A stretch of DNA of 64,000 bases, taken from assembly GCA_030998225.1 (NCBI GenBank), contig JAPYXD010000581.1:310001-374000 (forward strand), read 5' to 3'. Below, in pieces: positions 21,341 through 33,332 of the stretch (positions within the stretch are counted from its first letter, which is position 1; every line of letters starts with the position of its first letter). Made by a program: the position numbers and the translations under genes. The notes beneath the pieces are model-generated. The model saw nothing but the letters and a program-made list of their open reading frames with translations, was not told where the DNA came from and searched no databases. The stretch is from Diplolepis rosae (taxonomy: Eukaryota; Arthropoda; Insecta; Hymenoptera; Diplolepididae).

Positions 21341-22899
21341 AAGCTGGTAAAGCCTTGAGTGAATTGAATTTCCTTTTTCATTTGAAATCAAAAACAAATT
21401 CAAGTGAAGAAATGGTAGTGTCACCCTCCATATTAATATTATAAAAGATGCTGGTTTGCGATCAATTTAATTCACATCTACAATACTATTAAATTGACTT
21501 GAGCTTCAGTATCAAATTAAAAGAATTGAACTTAATTCAAATAATTCTAAACGAAATTTTCAATCTGATTCAATCTAAATCATTCCAGCCTTGAATTTAG
21601 TCGTATTAAAAACTTGGTTCGAATTCATTCGAAGTTAAATCCAAATCGAAATTCGTACCCACCCAGTAAACAAGAAACGATTGGTTGAAATTTCTGTGAA
21701 TCACGTATCTTAAAATTTACGATTAAAGGCTTCCGAATCTGCAGTTGCATCCGGAAACGATTAAATCGAAACATTGTTCAATTGTATTCAGGATTTTTCA
21801 ATCATATAAATTTGTTACACTTACGAATATTTACGATTAAGTGAGATAGTCCGGAAAATTTGAATCGTCAAGATATATTTCGTGAATTGTTTATCTTATT
21901 TGTGAAATTACGATTAACATCAGTAAAACAAATTTATATGATTTAAAGAAGTTGAAAAACAATTTAACAAAGTCTTGATTTAATCGCTCTGAGATAAAAT
22001 TGCTGATTCGAAAAGCTTGCCGATTCAAATGACCACAACACAATTAAGCGGAAAAATTTTGAATCTGCAAATTTAAAATACGCAATTGACAGCGATTTGG
22101 ACCTATTGCTTTTTGTTCCCTGGACAGTTAAGACAAATAATGAAAGTTGTATTAAGTTTACCTATTCTTGTTATATAAAATTTACTTTGATAGAAGCTTG
22201 TTGAAGCATAAACTAAAAGTTTGTTTGATTGGTAACCAAAGTTAGAGAATGCTTCATTATGCATGAAATATGATATTACGTTGACTGAATTTATCTACCA
22301 CATGAAATTACTGCACATGAAATGTATTCTCTATGTTTGCTCGTTACATGATTTGTTACGCGAATGAGTTTTCTCTCTAAATGAAAAATCGTAGTTTTGA
22401 ACTTTTATTGAAAATCAAGCTGTTGCTCTAAAAGTTTATGCTTTACAACAAAAGGTAAAAATTTTAAAACAAAAAGCTTTTTATATTTTTTATAGCATGT
22501 GAATTGGAATTAATAACTCTATTTCAATTAGCACTATGGTATCGAAAATAGGAGTAGGGTTTTTATCAGTGTAATAACGAATATTTTTTTTATGCTCTTT
22601 AGGAAGATTCAATTGAAATTTGATAGTTTACCATCTTTACACACCTTCTTTTCTCTCAAACATATGTTTCTCAAATCTCAATTCCTCAGCGGTTTTTATT
22701 TATCCATTTTAGTTATTGTTTTTTAAATAACCTTGGATACTGTAATTGAAATTTCCGAGGTCATATGGTCCAATTGATTCTTTGCCTTAACCCTTTGCAG
22801 CATAGTGGTAACCTAGATCACCACTTTTTGTATTCACAACTTGCATCAAAGGAGTCTTATTGATAAGGTATTTTAAATGCAGGACAAATTTTGGAAAAG
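21341..22899. other. Unassigned AT-rich stretch
   Basis: Degenerate AATCGATT-like words (TTACGATTAA, GATTAAATCGAAAC) recur between 21500 and 22080. No gene, TIR or LTR recognised. Confidence 0.35.
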
Positions 22900-23110
22900 T
22901 TGTTGAATATTCATAACACTTTTCACTCAGGGATATATGGGTTCGCAGATTACATATCTGAAGTCAGATTTCCAAAATTCATGATGGAGGACCCGAAATG
23001 GCGGAAAAATTTTGAAAAAATTAATGGATTCCCATAAAACTTGTGACTCGGGTCTTTTTGGGGTAGCTGATTACAAATCAGATTCAGATTTTAGCTGCAG
23101 AGACATCATT
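22900..23110 (+). repeat. Two minisatellite-like units
   Basis: CATAACACTTTTCACTCAGGG with GGGTTCGCAGATTACA-ATCTGAAGTCAGATTT and GAGGACCCGAAATGGCGG is followed by a second unit CATAAAACTTGTGACTCGGG with GGGGTAGCTGATTACAAATC. Unit length is about 115 bp. Confidence 0.5.
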
Positions 23111-23521
23111 TCTCAAGACGTTGTTCCTGTAGTGAAAGCAAATATGCGCTACTTGAAACAAATGAGGAATAAAAGGATGGTCAGTGTCAAAAGCAATATT
23201 TTTATATTCAACGTACATTTACCACAAGGGCAACAAATAAAAAGCGTAAGCCTGATGAGAATTTAAAGTGACTGTTCTCGTACTGAAAACAAATAATATG
23301 CTACATGCAGCAAATAAAGAAAAACAAACATGGAAAAATTCGAAAAGGCTGTTTATGACCTGAATATGAATCAATTCTACGTATAACAAATAAAGAACAA
23401 AACTGGTGGAACATCAAAGATGCTCTTTTTATATTAACTAAATTTTTCACAGCCAAATTGAAATCGAAATTTTTTTCCATTCGAAAATTTTAATTTATTG
23501 GATTAATAATTTATTTTCGAT
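23111..23521. other. Unassigned stretch
   Basis: No gene or repeat recognised; it ends where the TGTTACGTACG terminus of the LTR-like family begins. Confidence 0.35.
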
Positions 23522-24700
23522 TGTTACGTACGGATGGTAGGTGTAGGAAATAAATAAATAATTAATATTATAAATAATATATTAACATTTATTTCAAAGA
23601 TGACAAGGTGTACGCGGAGGTCGTCCAAACTGTAGGACACTTTCGTGTCCCTTTTTTATTTTTAAGCGGGATCGCTTCCCGGTGTTTTTCCCTAATCCTA
23701 ACTTGCTACCAAATGAAAATTTTGAAAGAGTGCTGAAATTTATTTTGGTGAATTTCGATCGGAAGGTTTTACTATAATTTATTATAAACAAAATAGTTTC
23801 TAAAATCGTACGATACATCTTACTAGTCCGATTGTTATTTTTCGGAATTTTTGTTTTTCAGCGCCAGGCTGTGAGCGCACAATCAACTCTTGCGGCTGAC
23901 CGACCACAGACGCACTCAAAATATTATTTTGGCGCGAAGCGTAGTGGTAAAAATACGATAGATATTTTTTAGCGCGACAACCCCGTGAACGGCTTTCGTC
24001 GGAGGAAAGATTTTGAAATTATTTACGTCCGCCCAAGGGTGTGTACTTTGACCAACTTTATCGATTCCTGACAACACGTTTGTTCCGAACCGCGGACGGG
24101 CAAAAGTAAAGATCCGTGTTTTGCTCTCTAGAGTTCTTACCCGGAGTAAGAAGCTCGTCAGACTGCAATTTTGATTTCGAATTAATTTACCTCGTCGACT
24201 CGCATCGATGTTATTCAGGTGGGGAATAATGATGACTTAGAATTATTTCTAAGTGGCGTGATTTCCATGGGAAAGGAATTTGTGCTGACACTGGACTCGC
24301 CAAATACTTGGTAGCTTCGAAATTTCTTTCGTCTGTTGCCAAGTGAGAATTTCTTGTTGACTTGGCCATTTTATCAATTTATAATGATTCCTGGATTTTT
24401 CTAACTCCAGAATTTTATATGTTTATATTTTTAATTTAGGGCCTGATACCTTAACAATTTCTCATATTTTCAGGAAAATGTTGGTTCAGGTTTTATGGCA
24501 ATATGTCACTCATTGGCTAACGATATTTCGTTGTCCAAGTTTTTTAAATTAATTTTGGTTTACAGGAAGGTATTTAGTGGATTCCAGGTAGGGATATTGA
24601 TTTAAAAGATGTTATTTTGCATATAACATCGATGCCAGCGATCAAGAACTCAGTAAGTAGTTTCTAACGTGCCTAGGAATCGCCAGAGTAGGTGCGTACG
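23522..24700 (+). mobile_element. LTR-like repeat family L2, copy 1 (3' end uncertain)
   Basis: Starts TGTTACGTACGGATGG, then GTACGCGGAGGTCGTCCAAACTG, then a block with GACCACAGACGCACTCAAAATA, CGACAACCCCGTGAACGGC and CCGAACCGCGGACGGGCAAAAG. The same order is found inverted at 34800-35803 and in diverged form after 25006. The right end is a guess. Between about 24700 and 25005 nothing was recognised. Confidence 0.5.
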
Positions 24701-25005
24701 GATGAGCGTAAGCTGCTTACGGCGGACGTAAAGTTACCATGGCGTCGCCGCAAGGGTTTACGCGTGTTCAAAACCATTAAGTTCACGTGTGTGCTCGTAG
24801 AATCGTTTCGATTCTTTCCCCTTTCCCTTCTTCACCTTTCTTCTCTATCCTTATCCTACCTACCTGTGTGCATCGTTCTTTCATTCTTTTATTTCACAAT
24901 TTAATTTCTTATAACAATTATTGCATCTATCCATCCCCTTGTACATTGTCGTGTCGATACATACTTGCATACACCTGCATATATTTAGATTTTGGAATGT
25001 TTTAT

Positions 25006-27322
25006 TGTTACGTACGAATAATTAAACTCAATAAAAATAAAAATATTAAATCCAATTACACGCCCGCTTGAGGCTCCAAACTGCCAAATTTCAACTCAGA
25101 AAAATATAAATCAAAATTTGTTTAATTACTGGGATCGTATTTGCCCTCTCCTCTGACTGAGGAGGCTATACCCTTTGCACAAGAAAACCTTTTTAGAAGA
25201 AAGAGAAGTGAACCGAATAAAAGTTGAGGCAATAAAATTTCGTGTTCCAAGGTTTATTTAGCCACACAAACAAAAATGACTATAAACATATATTGGTATA
25301 GAATTATTATATAATATAGTTGGAACGATACCTTACATAGTAGACTTATCTTAATTCTACCAGTCCTGAGAGATCGTGAGAGAGGGAGGTTTATCCCTGG
25401 GCTCTTCTATTCGTCCTTGACTGGGCAGGAAGGTTTTTATAGAAGGTTGCTCAGAATCACAACTTGTCCTATTTGTAAGTCGCGCATAGCACACGCGCTC
25501 ACAAATACCGTTTTTGCCACTTTCTTTTAGGTTTAATGAGAGAAAGTAACGGTTGGCTTTTAACCAGAAAAGGGGTAGAGTGCTTTTAAACTCGCCCTTT
25601 TCGCCGCTAAAATTTTCCCATTAAATCCAATTACAATATTTTATGAAAAATTATCACTACCGTTTTGAGATTCGGTAGTATTAATTTTTCCGCGATTTCG
25701 CGCACTTTTTCGTCGTTTTTATTACACGAGTTGGACTTTAAAATAGTCCGCCGAATAAAGATATATAAAAAATATATTTTGTATATTTCAATATATCTTA
25801 TATGTATTGCTTCAGTCCAGATGAAGGCTTTTGTCTTTTACGTCCGCCCGACACGATTCCAAAAATAAATAATTTCGTTAGAAAAAGTTTTACGGGTTCA
25901 ATCAACTAACGAGGATCTAGGAACTGTCGATCTGGGCCGCAGACGGGCACGATGAAAGAAAAGTATTTTCTTTACTACTCTAAGGTCTGATCGGTATCGA
26001 GACGCTTAGAGGACTGCGAATTTGACTTGGCTGAAATTTACCTCGTAAGTTCATCGTGAGGTGAATATAGTAGGGTTTTTTGATGAGTAAGGTAATAATG
26101 GCAGGGGAAACTAGGAACGAGGATGGACTTTGCACCGTGCTGATCTTCAGGTGTCAACATTTCTCCCCTCTTTCTACACTTACCGTGAGAAAGGAAATAT
26201 GCTCATCAATTCTTAGCATTTGATGCATGGTCATCAAATTGTAGAAACAATTTTAGTTTCTAGTATATTTCCGAGTAACTCGAAATATATATATATTTAT
26301 ATAATTAGTCTAGGCTTGTAATCTTTAGGTGGATTAAAGCTTTAACATAATTATTTAATTATTTAAATGAGCCCTGGATTTTAGTTACAAAGGCACGTGG
26401 CTTTGGGGCTGGGGATCAGTTGACTAGGTACGTAAGTATTCAAGCAAGGAGAGGCGCGGGGAAGGGAGAATGTAGGGTGTATCTCGAGCCTCACGTTGAA
26501 CTGCAGGGGAAAATCGGAGCATTATCTGAAATGAAAATTTTATGCCGATGGTAATTTCAATGGTTTCCTCATCTGGACGGAAGAAAGATGGAATAATAAT
26601 AATAAAAAAAAAAAATAAAATAAAATGGAACGACAGAAAGGCGTAGTGGTGTGCGGTGTCTGGACGTAAACCTCTCTCTCTCTTTCTCTACCAGCTTTCA
26701 TTCTCTTTCTTGCTGCCTTTATTCTTTCGTATGCAGCGATCGACCATGCTTTTATTCTCACGATGAATCTACCTTATCTTGAATACCTATAATGTATGCG
26801 CCTAGTGCCTGGATTACAATGGATTATGACTGGCACGATTACATGTAGCGTATAGCGCATGTCCTAGGTTACAGCTACGATGTTGTTTTGTGATCGAGCG
26901 TCAATAAGGCTCTCGCACGAGTTTCATTATACGTTACATTTATGTTTGTATTTGTGTTTATGTTTATATATATATATACATACATACACATACATACATA
27001 CATATATACACACATATATATATATATACCTACATGTGTATATATTCTCACCTATTCAAATATTTGTAATTTCTTGAAGGTGGTCTTTTACAAAAGTTAC
27101 CGACCTTATTGGGACCTGCGCATTGGATTCAGAAACAAGAGATACATTCTCACATCTCGGGCCAGCTCGCGCGACCAGTAATGCTGAATTGCATTGACCA
27201 TTGGAATGTAATCAAGTTACGAATGCTCCAAGGTGTACACTTTATTCACTCTTAGAAGAAATTGATGTCCAATTTTTCTATATAAAGAGAGAAACATGGC
27301 ACACCTTGGTCCGCCCGTAACA
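25006..27322 (+). mobile_element. LTR-like repeat L2, copy 3, with 5-bp duplication
   Basis: Starts TGTTACGTACGAATAATT and ends GGTCCGCCCGTAACA. TTTAT directly precedes (25001-25005) and follows (27323-27327), as expected for a 5-bp target duplication, although this word is AT-rich. It shares GAGG-CTCCAAACTGCC, a GCCGCAGACGGGCA block and AATTTACCTCGT with copy 1. It contains A-rich and TATG/ACAT simple repeats (26590-26640, 26940-27035). No retroelement coding was seen, so a very long solo LTR or a TRIM-like unit is possible. Confidence 0.5.
26940..27035. repeat. TA/CATA microsatellite
   Basis: TATATATATATACATACATA and similar words run for nearly 100 bp. Confidence 0.8.
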
Positions 27323-27327
27323 TTTAT

Positions 27328-27904
27328 ATATATAATTTTTAGATTTTAGAATGTTCCACAATTTCCTAGATCCTTGAACCGACCCCTCGACAGCTTATGC
27401 TGAGCGCGCAAAAGCGCTCAGGTTACGAGAAGCGCAAATGAACTTTTCGTCGTTCTTTTAAATTAAGTGAAATATCATTCAAATATTTCACTTGATTTAT
27501 TACACATTTTATTTATTTATGTCTTCATTTACGGTTTACTCGTAATATCGATAATTTTTGGATTGATCCGAATTTCCTCAAAGTTACTTCCAAATTCTTT
27601 ATAGTAAAAATTTCAACAATATTTTTTGAAACTTAAATTTCGACAACTACTTTTATTGATAAATTGTGTTTATCTTCAACTCCTATTTTTTATTTTATTA
27701 TTCATTTGTGCAGGGTCCGGGTTAAGAGAACGTGGAGTGCTAATGTCATATGAGCACCTCATTAGCCTCTACTTCAGCTAAGGTTGAAAATTTGTCCCTC
27801 TAAAAGTTGCTAAGGAGAGGCTAAAATTAAATTGAGTTAGCTCTTACTTTGAAACCCTTAGCCACTGCAAACATGCGTATAAAGAGCTTAAAAGTAGAGG
27901 CATA
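27328..27904. other. Unassigned stretch
   Basis: No gene or repeat recognised before the mariner fragment. Confidence 0.35.
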
Positions 27905-28016
27905 TTTCGACTCCGGGAAGTTAGAGTTGTTTCCGCACTCAACACATTTGCCTGATTTAGCCACCAGTGACTTTTCCCCGTTTCCAAATATTAAAAAATG
28001 GCTAGCCGGAAAGAAA
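27905..28016 (+). pseudogene. mariner transposase fragment (third Asp region)
   Basis: The plus-strand frame LFPHSTHLPDLATSDFSPFP followed by NIKKWLAGKK matches the PHPPYSPDLAPSDFFLFPN-KKWLAGK block of mariner transposases. It is cut off at 28016 where the terminus of another mariner copy starts. Confidence 0.65.
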
Positions 28017-28064
28017 TGTGTCAAAGAAGTACCGGGAATTTGTCAATAAATCACAAACTTTTTA

Positions 28065-29843
28065 TTATTGATCCAAATTTATTTTATCGCCCTCAAAGTA
28101 GGCCCCTTCCGAAATAATACACTTATGCCAACGAATAATCCAATCATCAAAACATTTTTTAAACGCATTTTTCGGAATCGACTTCAGTTCTCGCCGCGAA
28201 TTCTCTTTTATGTCTTCTGTGGACTGAAAACGGGTGCCTCGAAGTGGTAATTTGAGTTTTGGAAAGAGGAAAAAGTCGGCCGGAGCCAAATCAGGTAAAT
28301 ACAGTGGTTTTTCGATGATATTCGTTAAGTTTTTGGCCAGAAATTCGTCCTCAATGATAGCCTTGTGAGATGGTCTTCCGAAACTAGTCGAGCAGCAACG
28401 CGTTTCATATCCAAACACTCGTTAAAAATGGTACGAATTGATTTGAGAGACACAGAAAGTTCAGCGACTATCTCTCTTGAACTAAAAAGGCGATTTTCAG
28501 TCACCATTTCCTTGACTTTAGTAACGTTAACTTCAGTTGAAGACATTGATGGCCGACCAGAGCGAGGCAAATCGTTTACCACATCTCGACCGCTTCTGAA
28601 TGCACACTGAGAGAAATCGGCTTTGGTTCCTGTGCACATAGCACATAAATTTTTTGTACAGTAGTTGCCTTGACCAAAAATGTCCAGAGAAGCTACTACT
28701 TTTATAGTTATCATGACAGTAATTTGGATTTTTTTGTGTATTCGGTTGTTGTGACCAAAGTTGATGATTAGAATGAGCTTTATACGTACCCCAACGGTTA
28801 GTACACGTACATTTTCTTTATGTGTACTGCCAAGCTCCTTTGGTTACTACAACCGCAGCGTTCGCTGTTGCGCTAGACAAATTAAGTATAACTTTCATTT
28901 TTTACAACGAGGTAAGCCTGTCGTGACAACTATTAAATCTTTTAATAGTCATACAATTTAACTTGCACTGCACTGGAGATGAGTAGTTACTTCCAAAAAG
29001 ATATGCAGCCTAAGTTGAATCCTGCCAATTCTCGTTATCGATTCCTGGACTATATTTCACCGTGCCAAGCATTATCAGGTAAATAATTCTATTATAAATA
29101 TAGTTTGACAATTCTTTCTAAATGATAAACGATTTTGTTCGGGGACAATGCAATGCGTTCCAATGTTGCTGTCTCGTCGTATTTTGTGAAAACTATAATC
29201 AGTCAAAAAAAGTTTATGGTGATGAAAAAAGTGACAATTTTTTAACTTAATCGACGAAAGTTATCATAAATATCATTATATCGGATTATTTTTCTAGATC
29301 TTTTCGGTGAAACTTTATTGTTTCTAATCAAATTGAATCCGTGTTTTGATAACTAGGAGAACCATACCTATAACCTCAAAAATAATTTTGGCTGCGTATT
29401 TACTGTCCATAGACAATTCATTACTTGGTCATTTTAACTAAACTCTATGCGCGGCTTTACGATGGACTTTGGTTCCTATAACTGCAGCGCTTACGATATT
29501 TCAAGTATCAGAATCGTGATCTCAGTAAAGTTCTTTGCAGTTGGAGTAAACACTTTTCCAAAGTATGACAGCCACCACCACGATTGTTATAACAACTTTA
29601 ACATTTTTTGTAAAGACGATTTTAACAAAAAAACTTTGGTTCGTGAAACCCGAAATTTCTCTCAGTGCACTGTACCACTTATATGCTGGTGTTTTTGATA
29701 ATGTCGATTCACCGAAAGACTTCTGTAACATTTTCAGCGATTCCGCAGACGTAATTCCATTTGCAATGCAAAATTTGAGACAAATGCTTTGTTCGATATT
29801 CTTATCCATTGGGAAAATCGCTAAACACACTTGAGAGAAACTG
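28065..29843 (-). pseudogene. mariner transposase, split by insertion and internally deleted
   Basis: The N-terminal part (29680-29843) reads MDKNIEQSICLKFCIANGIT, LKMLQKSFGE and YKWYSAL, the helix-turn-helix region. After the inserted element the frame resumes with FRSGRDVVNDLPRSGRPSMS. It then loses the first two catalytic Asp blocks and ends with YLPDLAPADFFLFPKLK, EDIKENSRRELKSIPKNAF and a C-terminus ...FEGDKINLDQ. The third Asp is kept. Confidence 0.75.
28606..29666. mobile_element. CACTGAGAG-ended element, copy B, inside mariner frame
   Basis: Starts ACTGAGAGAAATCGGCTTT and ends AAATTTCTCTCAGT, flanked by GCAC on both sides (28602-28605 and 29667-29670; TGCAC if one base is shared). 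Removing one copy of the duplication restores the mariner frame from YSA to FRSGR. It is collinear with copy A (16219-17174) but about 100 bp longer. No transposase coding. Confidence 0.75.
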
Positions 29844-29987
29844 ACAACATCGATCACTGTGAACAAACTAAATGTACCATTTTTTGATACCCGCGCGGGA
29901 AAAGCATTTTTGGAGCCCTGGCGTGAAACAGCGAAAATAATCGATTTCGGAAGTATGGTTTTATTAGAAAGATTAAAACTTTCCATT

Positions 29988-30285
29988 GAAGAATAAAAAA
30001 CAGTCCAACGGGATCAAATCACAGCTCCGAGGCGGCCAATTGACTTCAGAATTTCGGCTGATTATTCGATTTTCGAAAACGGTGTGCAAAAGATCGACTG
30101 TTATGTTGGCTGTCTGGTAAGTGACCCCGTCCTGTTAAAACCAAATGTCGTCCATGTCATCCTTTTCAATTTTTGAAAATAAAAATTCGTTGAGCATGAC
30201 ACGGTAACGTTCGCCATTGACCGTAATTGCGGCTCCTTCTTCATTTTCAAAGAAAAATGGCCCAATGACGGCTACATTTTTGAAT
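29988..30285 (-). pseudogene. Tc1/mariner-type transposase fragment
   Basis: The minus-strand frame contains NVAVIGPFFFENEEGAAITV, NGERYRVMLNEFLFSKIE, DDMDDIWF, an in-frame stop, then QDGVTYQTANITVDLLHTVF and WPPRSCDLIPLDCFLF. This is the catalytic core around the second and third acidic residues of the family also present at 48.8 and 56.0 kb. Both ends are missing. Confidence 0.7.
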
Positions 30286-31130
30286 GATAAGATTTTTAAT
30301 AAATTTATTACTAAATTCTGAATTATTGAATACAAGAATTTCTGAAGTTTATATCAGTTTAGAAAGTATTAAAAATTGTGCGTATCTAAAAAACTATCAC
30401 TGAAAACTGCGCATCGTTCCAGTAAAAATTCCACAAGACTTTTAAGCACAGTTCAAGAATTTTTCTTTGATTTGTATAGCAGGTATTCATTTTTTTCTAA
30501 TCAAATTATTCTATCCAAAGTTTTTTAAAACCTGAAGCACTTTTTAGAAGAAGTATTTGAATTTCTATCATTTTTTCAAAAACTATACAATAAAATTTGA
30601 AAGAGTTTTGTTCTTTGACTGTGCTTGAATTAATCTAGGACATTTTTCCTTTTTTTGATGAAGTTTTAAGCTTCTTCATAAAAAGTAAATAGGATCTTCG
30701 GAAAAATTTGTCCTGTCCAAAAGTCAAAGACTGTCGAGTAAATTCCCCAGTACTTATTTTTCCCGTGTAATGCGAAGAAGTTGCTCATAAAGCTACAAAG
30801 AAGCTTTTTGTGAAGAATTTTATCTCAAATATAATCAGGTCAAAATTATGAGTGAAAAACTTTGACGACGCGACTTAAGTTCCGTATGCTCCAAAATTTT
30901 ATTATAAATACAAGATGGACACAAAAAATTAATCAAAAATTGATGAAAAAAACGCTTTTTTTTAAATTTAATACAAAAGCTATAAGTAATACAACTTTTT
31001 AGAAAAGACGCGACGCTTTAATTCTTATAATAAGGTATTTTTCAAAATTTCCAATTTGAATTTTCCATGTCAGGAGGCCAACTCCCTACCTCTACCATAA
31101 TGCAGAATTTGTGTGAAAGCCCTCAATTAT
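30286..31130. other. Unassigned AT-rich stretch
   Basis: No gene, TIR or repeat match recognised. Confidence 0.35.
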
Positions 31131-31460
31131 GTTCCAGATTGGGGTTGGATTTATTCAGATTAGGCGTTTAGATTGAAGAGGATTAAAAGTTTGTTTCAGA
31201 TTAAGTTCAGATTAGAAATTTTTTTTAGAGTAGGCGTAGGAATTGTGCTGTATTGGAATTTATCTTTTAATTGTGTTCTAATTCATTTGCATTGCGTAGA
31301 AGTAAAAATTCACTTAAAATTGTCTCAGATTCAGTTGAATTAAGCGTTGATATTCTTTTTGACTGGTAGTTAATTAGAGATTGGGTTCTAATTCATCCGG
31401 ATTAGATGCCCGATTGACTAGGATTGGAAATTTGGAAATGTTTCATATTAGGCCAGGATA
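31130..31460 (+). repeat. Short CAGATTAG/GATTGGG word array
   Basis: Loose tandem words (AGATTGGGG, CAGATTAGGCG, CAGATTAAG, CAGATTAGAA, GATTGGGTTCTAATTC) recur about every 20-40 bp. No coding role apparent. Confidence 0.45.
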
Positions 31461-32672
31461 TTTCACTTTGTAAAAAAATACTCACTTCATGAAGCGAAAA
31501 TAAAATTATTGAAACATGATCAATACAAATTGAGTGTCGCTCCTGAAGGAGAAAAGAAAATAGTTTCTCTTATTCGTATTTCCGTTTTTAAGGCGGTTGA
31601 CGAGTTTCACATGGTTAACCTCGTTTCTGGAAACATGGGGCAAGCAAATGCGGTTACGTGATGCGAGAACACGATTTGCGAGAATTCCGTCGTTCCGCTC
31701 GTTTTCGGGTGCCATTAATTTCGTCGCGTCGTGCCTGAATATTTGGTGAACTTTGACGTAGCGTCGTGAAAATTTAGACCATAGTTACAAGGATGGGAGG
31801 TCATGGAGGTATGGAAGGCGTATCCAGAGTGAAGATATTGTGTACAAAGTATCTGCCTCAACCTTCCCTATCGCCAACCAAATACCATGCAACGCCCTAG
31901 TGATTTCGTCCTACCGCGAACTTAGTAAGCATCATTAGCCCGCTTTTCAAATTCATATCACGTAAAACTCTCAATGCTTCAACGATTTATTATAATTTAT
32001 AGACAATCGCCGTCTTCATATCAACTCAATCACGTAAATCAGAATTAAAATTTATCCATTTATTTCTATAATAAAAGAGGGCGGTAGTTGCCAAATATCG
32101 TATTTTTTCTCTTTACCTTTGAGTAAAAGCAAATAAGGAAAAAAATACGTTTTTTATAAAAAAAATCGCACAGTTGATTTCTGTGACTGATCACTAGATA
32201 AGTATAAGAGAAGCTTATAGTAAAACCAATAATTTGAGACCTTCCCCCTTTAGCATTTTTTACAATGCAAAATTCATTTTCAAATTAGTTTTCCGCAAAA
32301 GTAGTTGATTAAACAAAATAATTTGTTAGACAAAAGTTGTAGAGGACAATATTTTTTGCAATTAGTGTGATTAAGCCAGTGCGCTGTGATCAAAAATGCA
32401 AAAATTAGAGAGCACCAAAGTTACCAAAAATTCGTTTTTCTGCCTTTTCTACCCAAAAATATTTTTTTATGTTCATAGTGTAAATGGAAAAGCTATTCAT
32501 CTTTAAAAAACCTACAAAATAATATAGAAGTCTTTTTTTCGACTTAGCGCCAGCTCATTGGGGGGAATTTTCTGGGGTATATTGAACTATAGAAAAGCAC
32601 GTCTCGTCAAAATTTACATACATCTTAGTAAACTTAAACTCCAATACAAAATTATTTCCTTACATGAAGGAC
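31461..32672. other. Unassigned stretch, possibly single-copy
   Basis: 31500-31950 is less AT-rich than its neighbours and shows no repeat match in the window; a 69-codon minus frame there has no recognisable family. Nothing else seen. Confidence 0.3.
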
Positions 32673-33095
32673 CCCGGAAATTTTACATAAAATTCCAGCC
32701 CTGGTCAAATTGGCTGAATTTTGGATATGTTGTAACTCATGTGATTCTGAACAAAAGATACTAACGACATAATTCTCTCCTATCAACAGTTTTCTTGATG
32801 AATAACTTTCTTGTTTGTAATATCTCTTTGAAAGTGAGGGAGAAAGACAATAATTGGAATAAGTAGCAAGTGTTCTTTCCTTGAATATCTGACTTTTATT
32901 TCTTGATTGTCTTACTCCCTCACACTTAAGGAAACATTACAAAATACAAAGTAATTTTTTGAGAAAACTATATATAGGAGAGAATTATGCCATTAGTATT
33001 TTTCGTTAAGAATCCCATGAACTAAACATATCCGGAATTCAGTTAATTTGACCAAGCCCGGATTTAAATGTTAAATGTGCGGGGTCTTCCACAAC
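32673..33095. repeat. Foldback repeat with roughly 190-bp arms
   Basis: The left arm (CCCTGGTCAAATTGGCTGAA, GGATATGTTG, TCTCTCCTAT, GAGGGAGAAAGAC) is mirrored on the right by GTCTTACTCCCTC, ATAGGAGAGAATTATG, AACATATCCGGAATTCAG and TTAATTTGACCAAGCCCGG. Identity looks high but imperfect. There is no ORF and no clear target duplication. Confidence 0.65.
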
Positions 33096-33332
33096 GTCCC
33101 ACATGGATCGAAAGGTTTCTATCGTGACGCGTAGTAATTTGACATTCTACTGGAAATAGACCAATCTTTGTGTTATTTTACATTATTCTACGAAGTAGAA
33201 TCACACTGGATTTTTAATCAGTACTCTGATATCGTCATTTTATTAACTTGTGTATTGTATTTTTGAAAGACCTTGAATGGCAAATTATAACCGATTGTAC
33301 ACTTTACCACTTTCTTCAAAATGTATATATTA

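Larger units (their letters stand above)
28017..29892 (-). mobile_element. mariner element, minus strand, interrupted
   Basis: The left TIR TGTGTCAAAGAAGTACCGG and the right TIR, inverted, GGTATCAAAAAATGGTAC enclose a transposase reading on the minus strand. A CACTGAG element occupies 28606-29666. Without it the element would be about 0.8 kb, so it had also lost the middle of its transposase. Confidence 0.7.

Noticed and set aside
22900..23266. 84-codon frame starting MKKLMDSHKTCDSG
   Set aside because: It overlaps a minisatellite-like unit and has no recognisable domain.
24692..25071. Hydrophobic frames that look like membrane proteins
   Set aside because: They come from CTTTCCC/TTCTTC pyrimidine runs; no start context, splice signals or family support.
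31506..31715. 69-codon minus frame in a less AT-rich patch
   Set aside because: No signal peptide, domain or splice evidence; it may simply be single-copy non-coding DNA.
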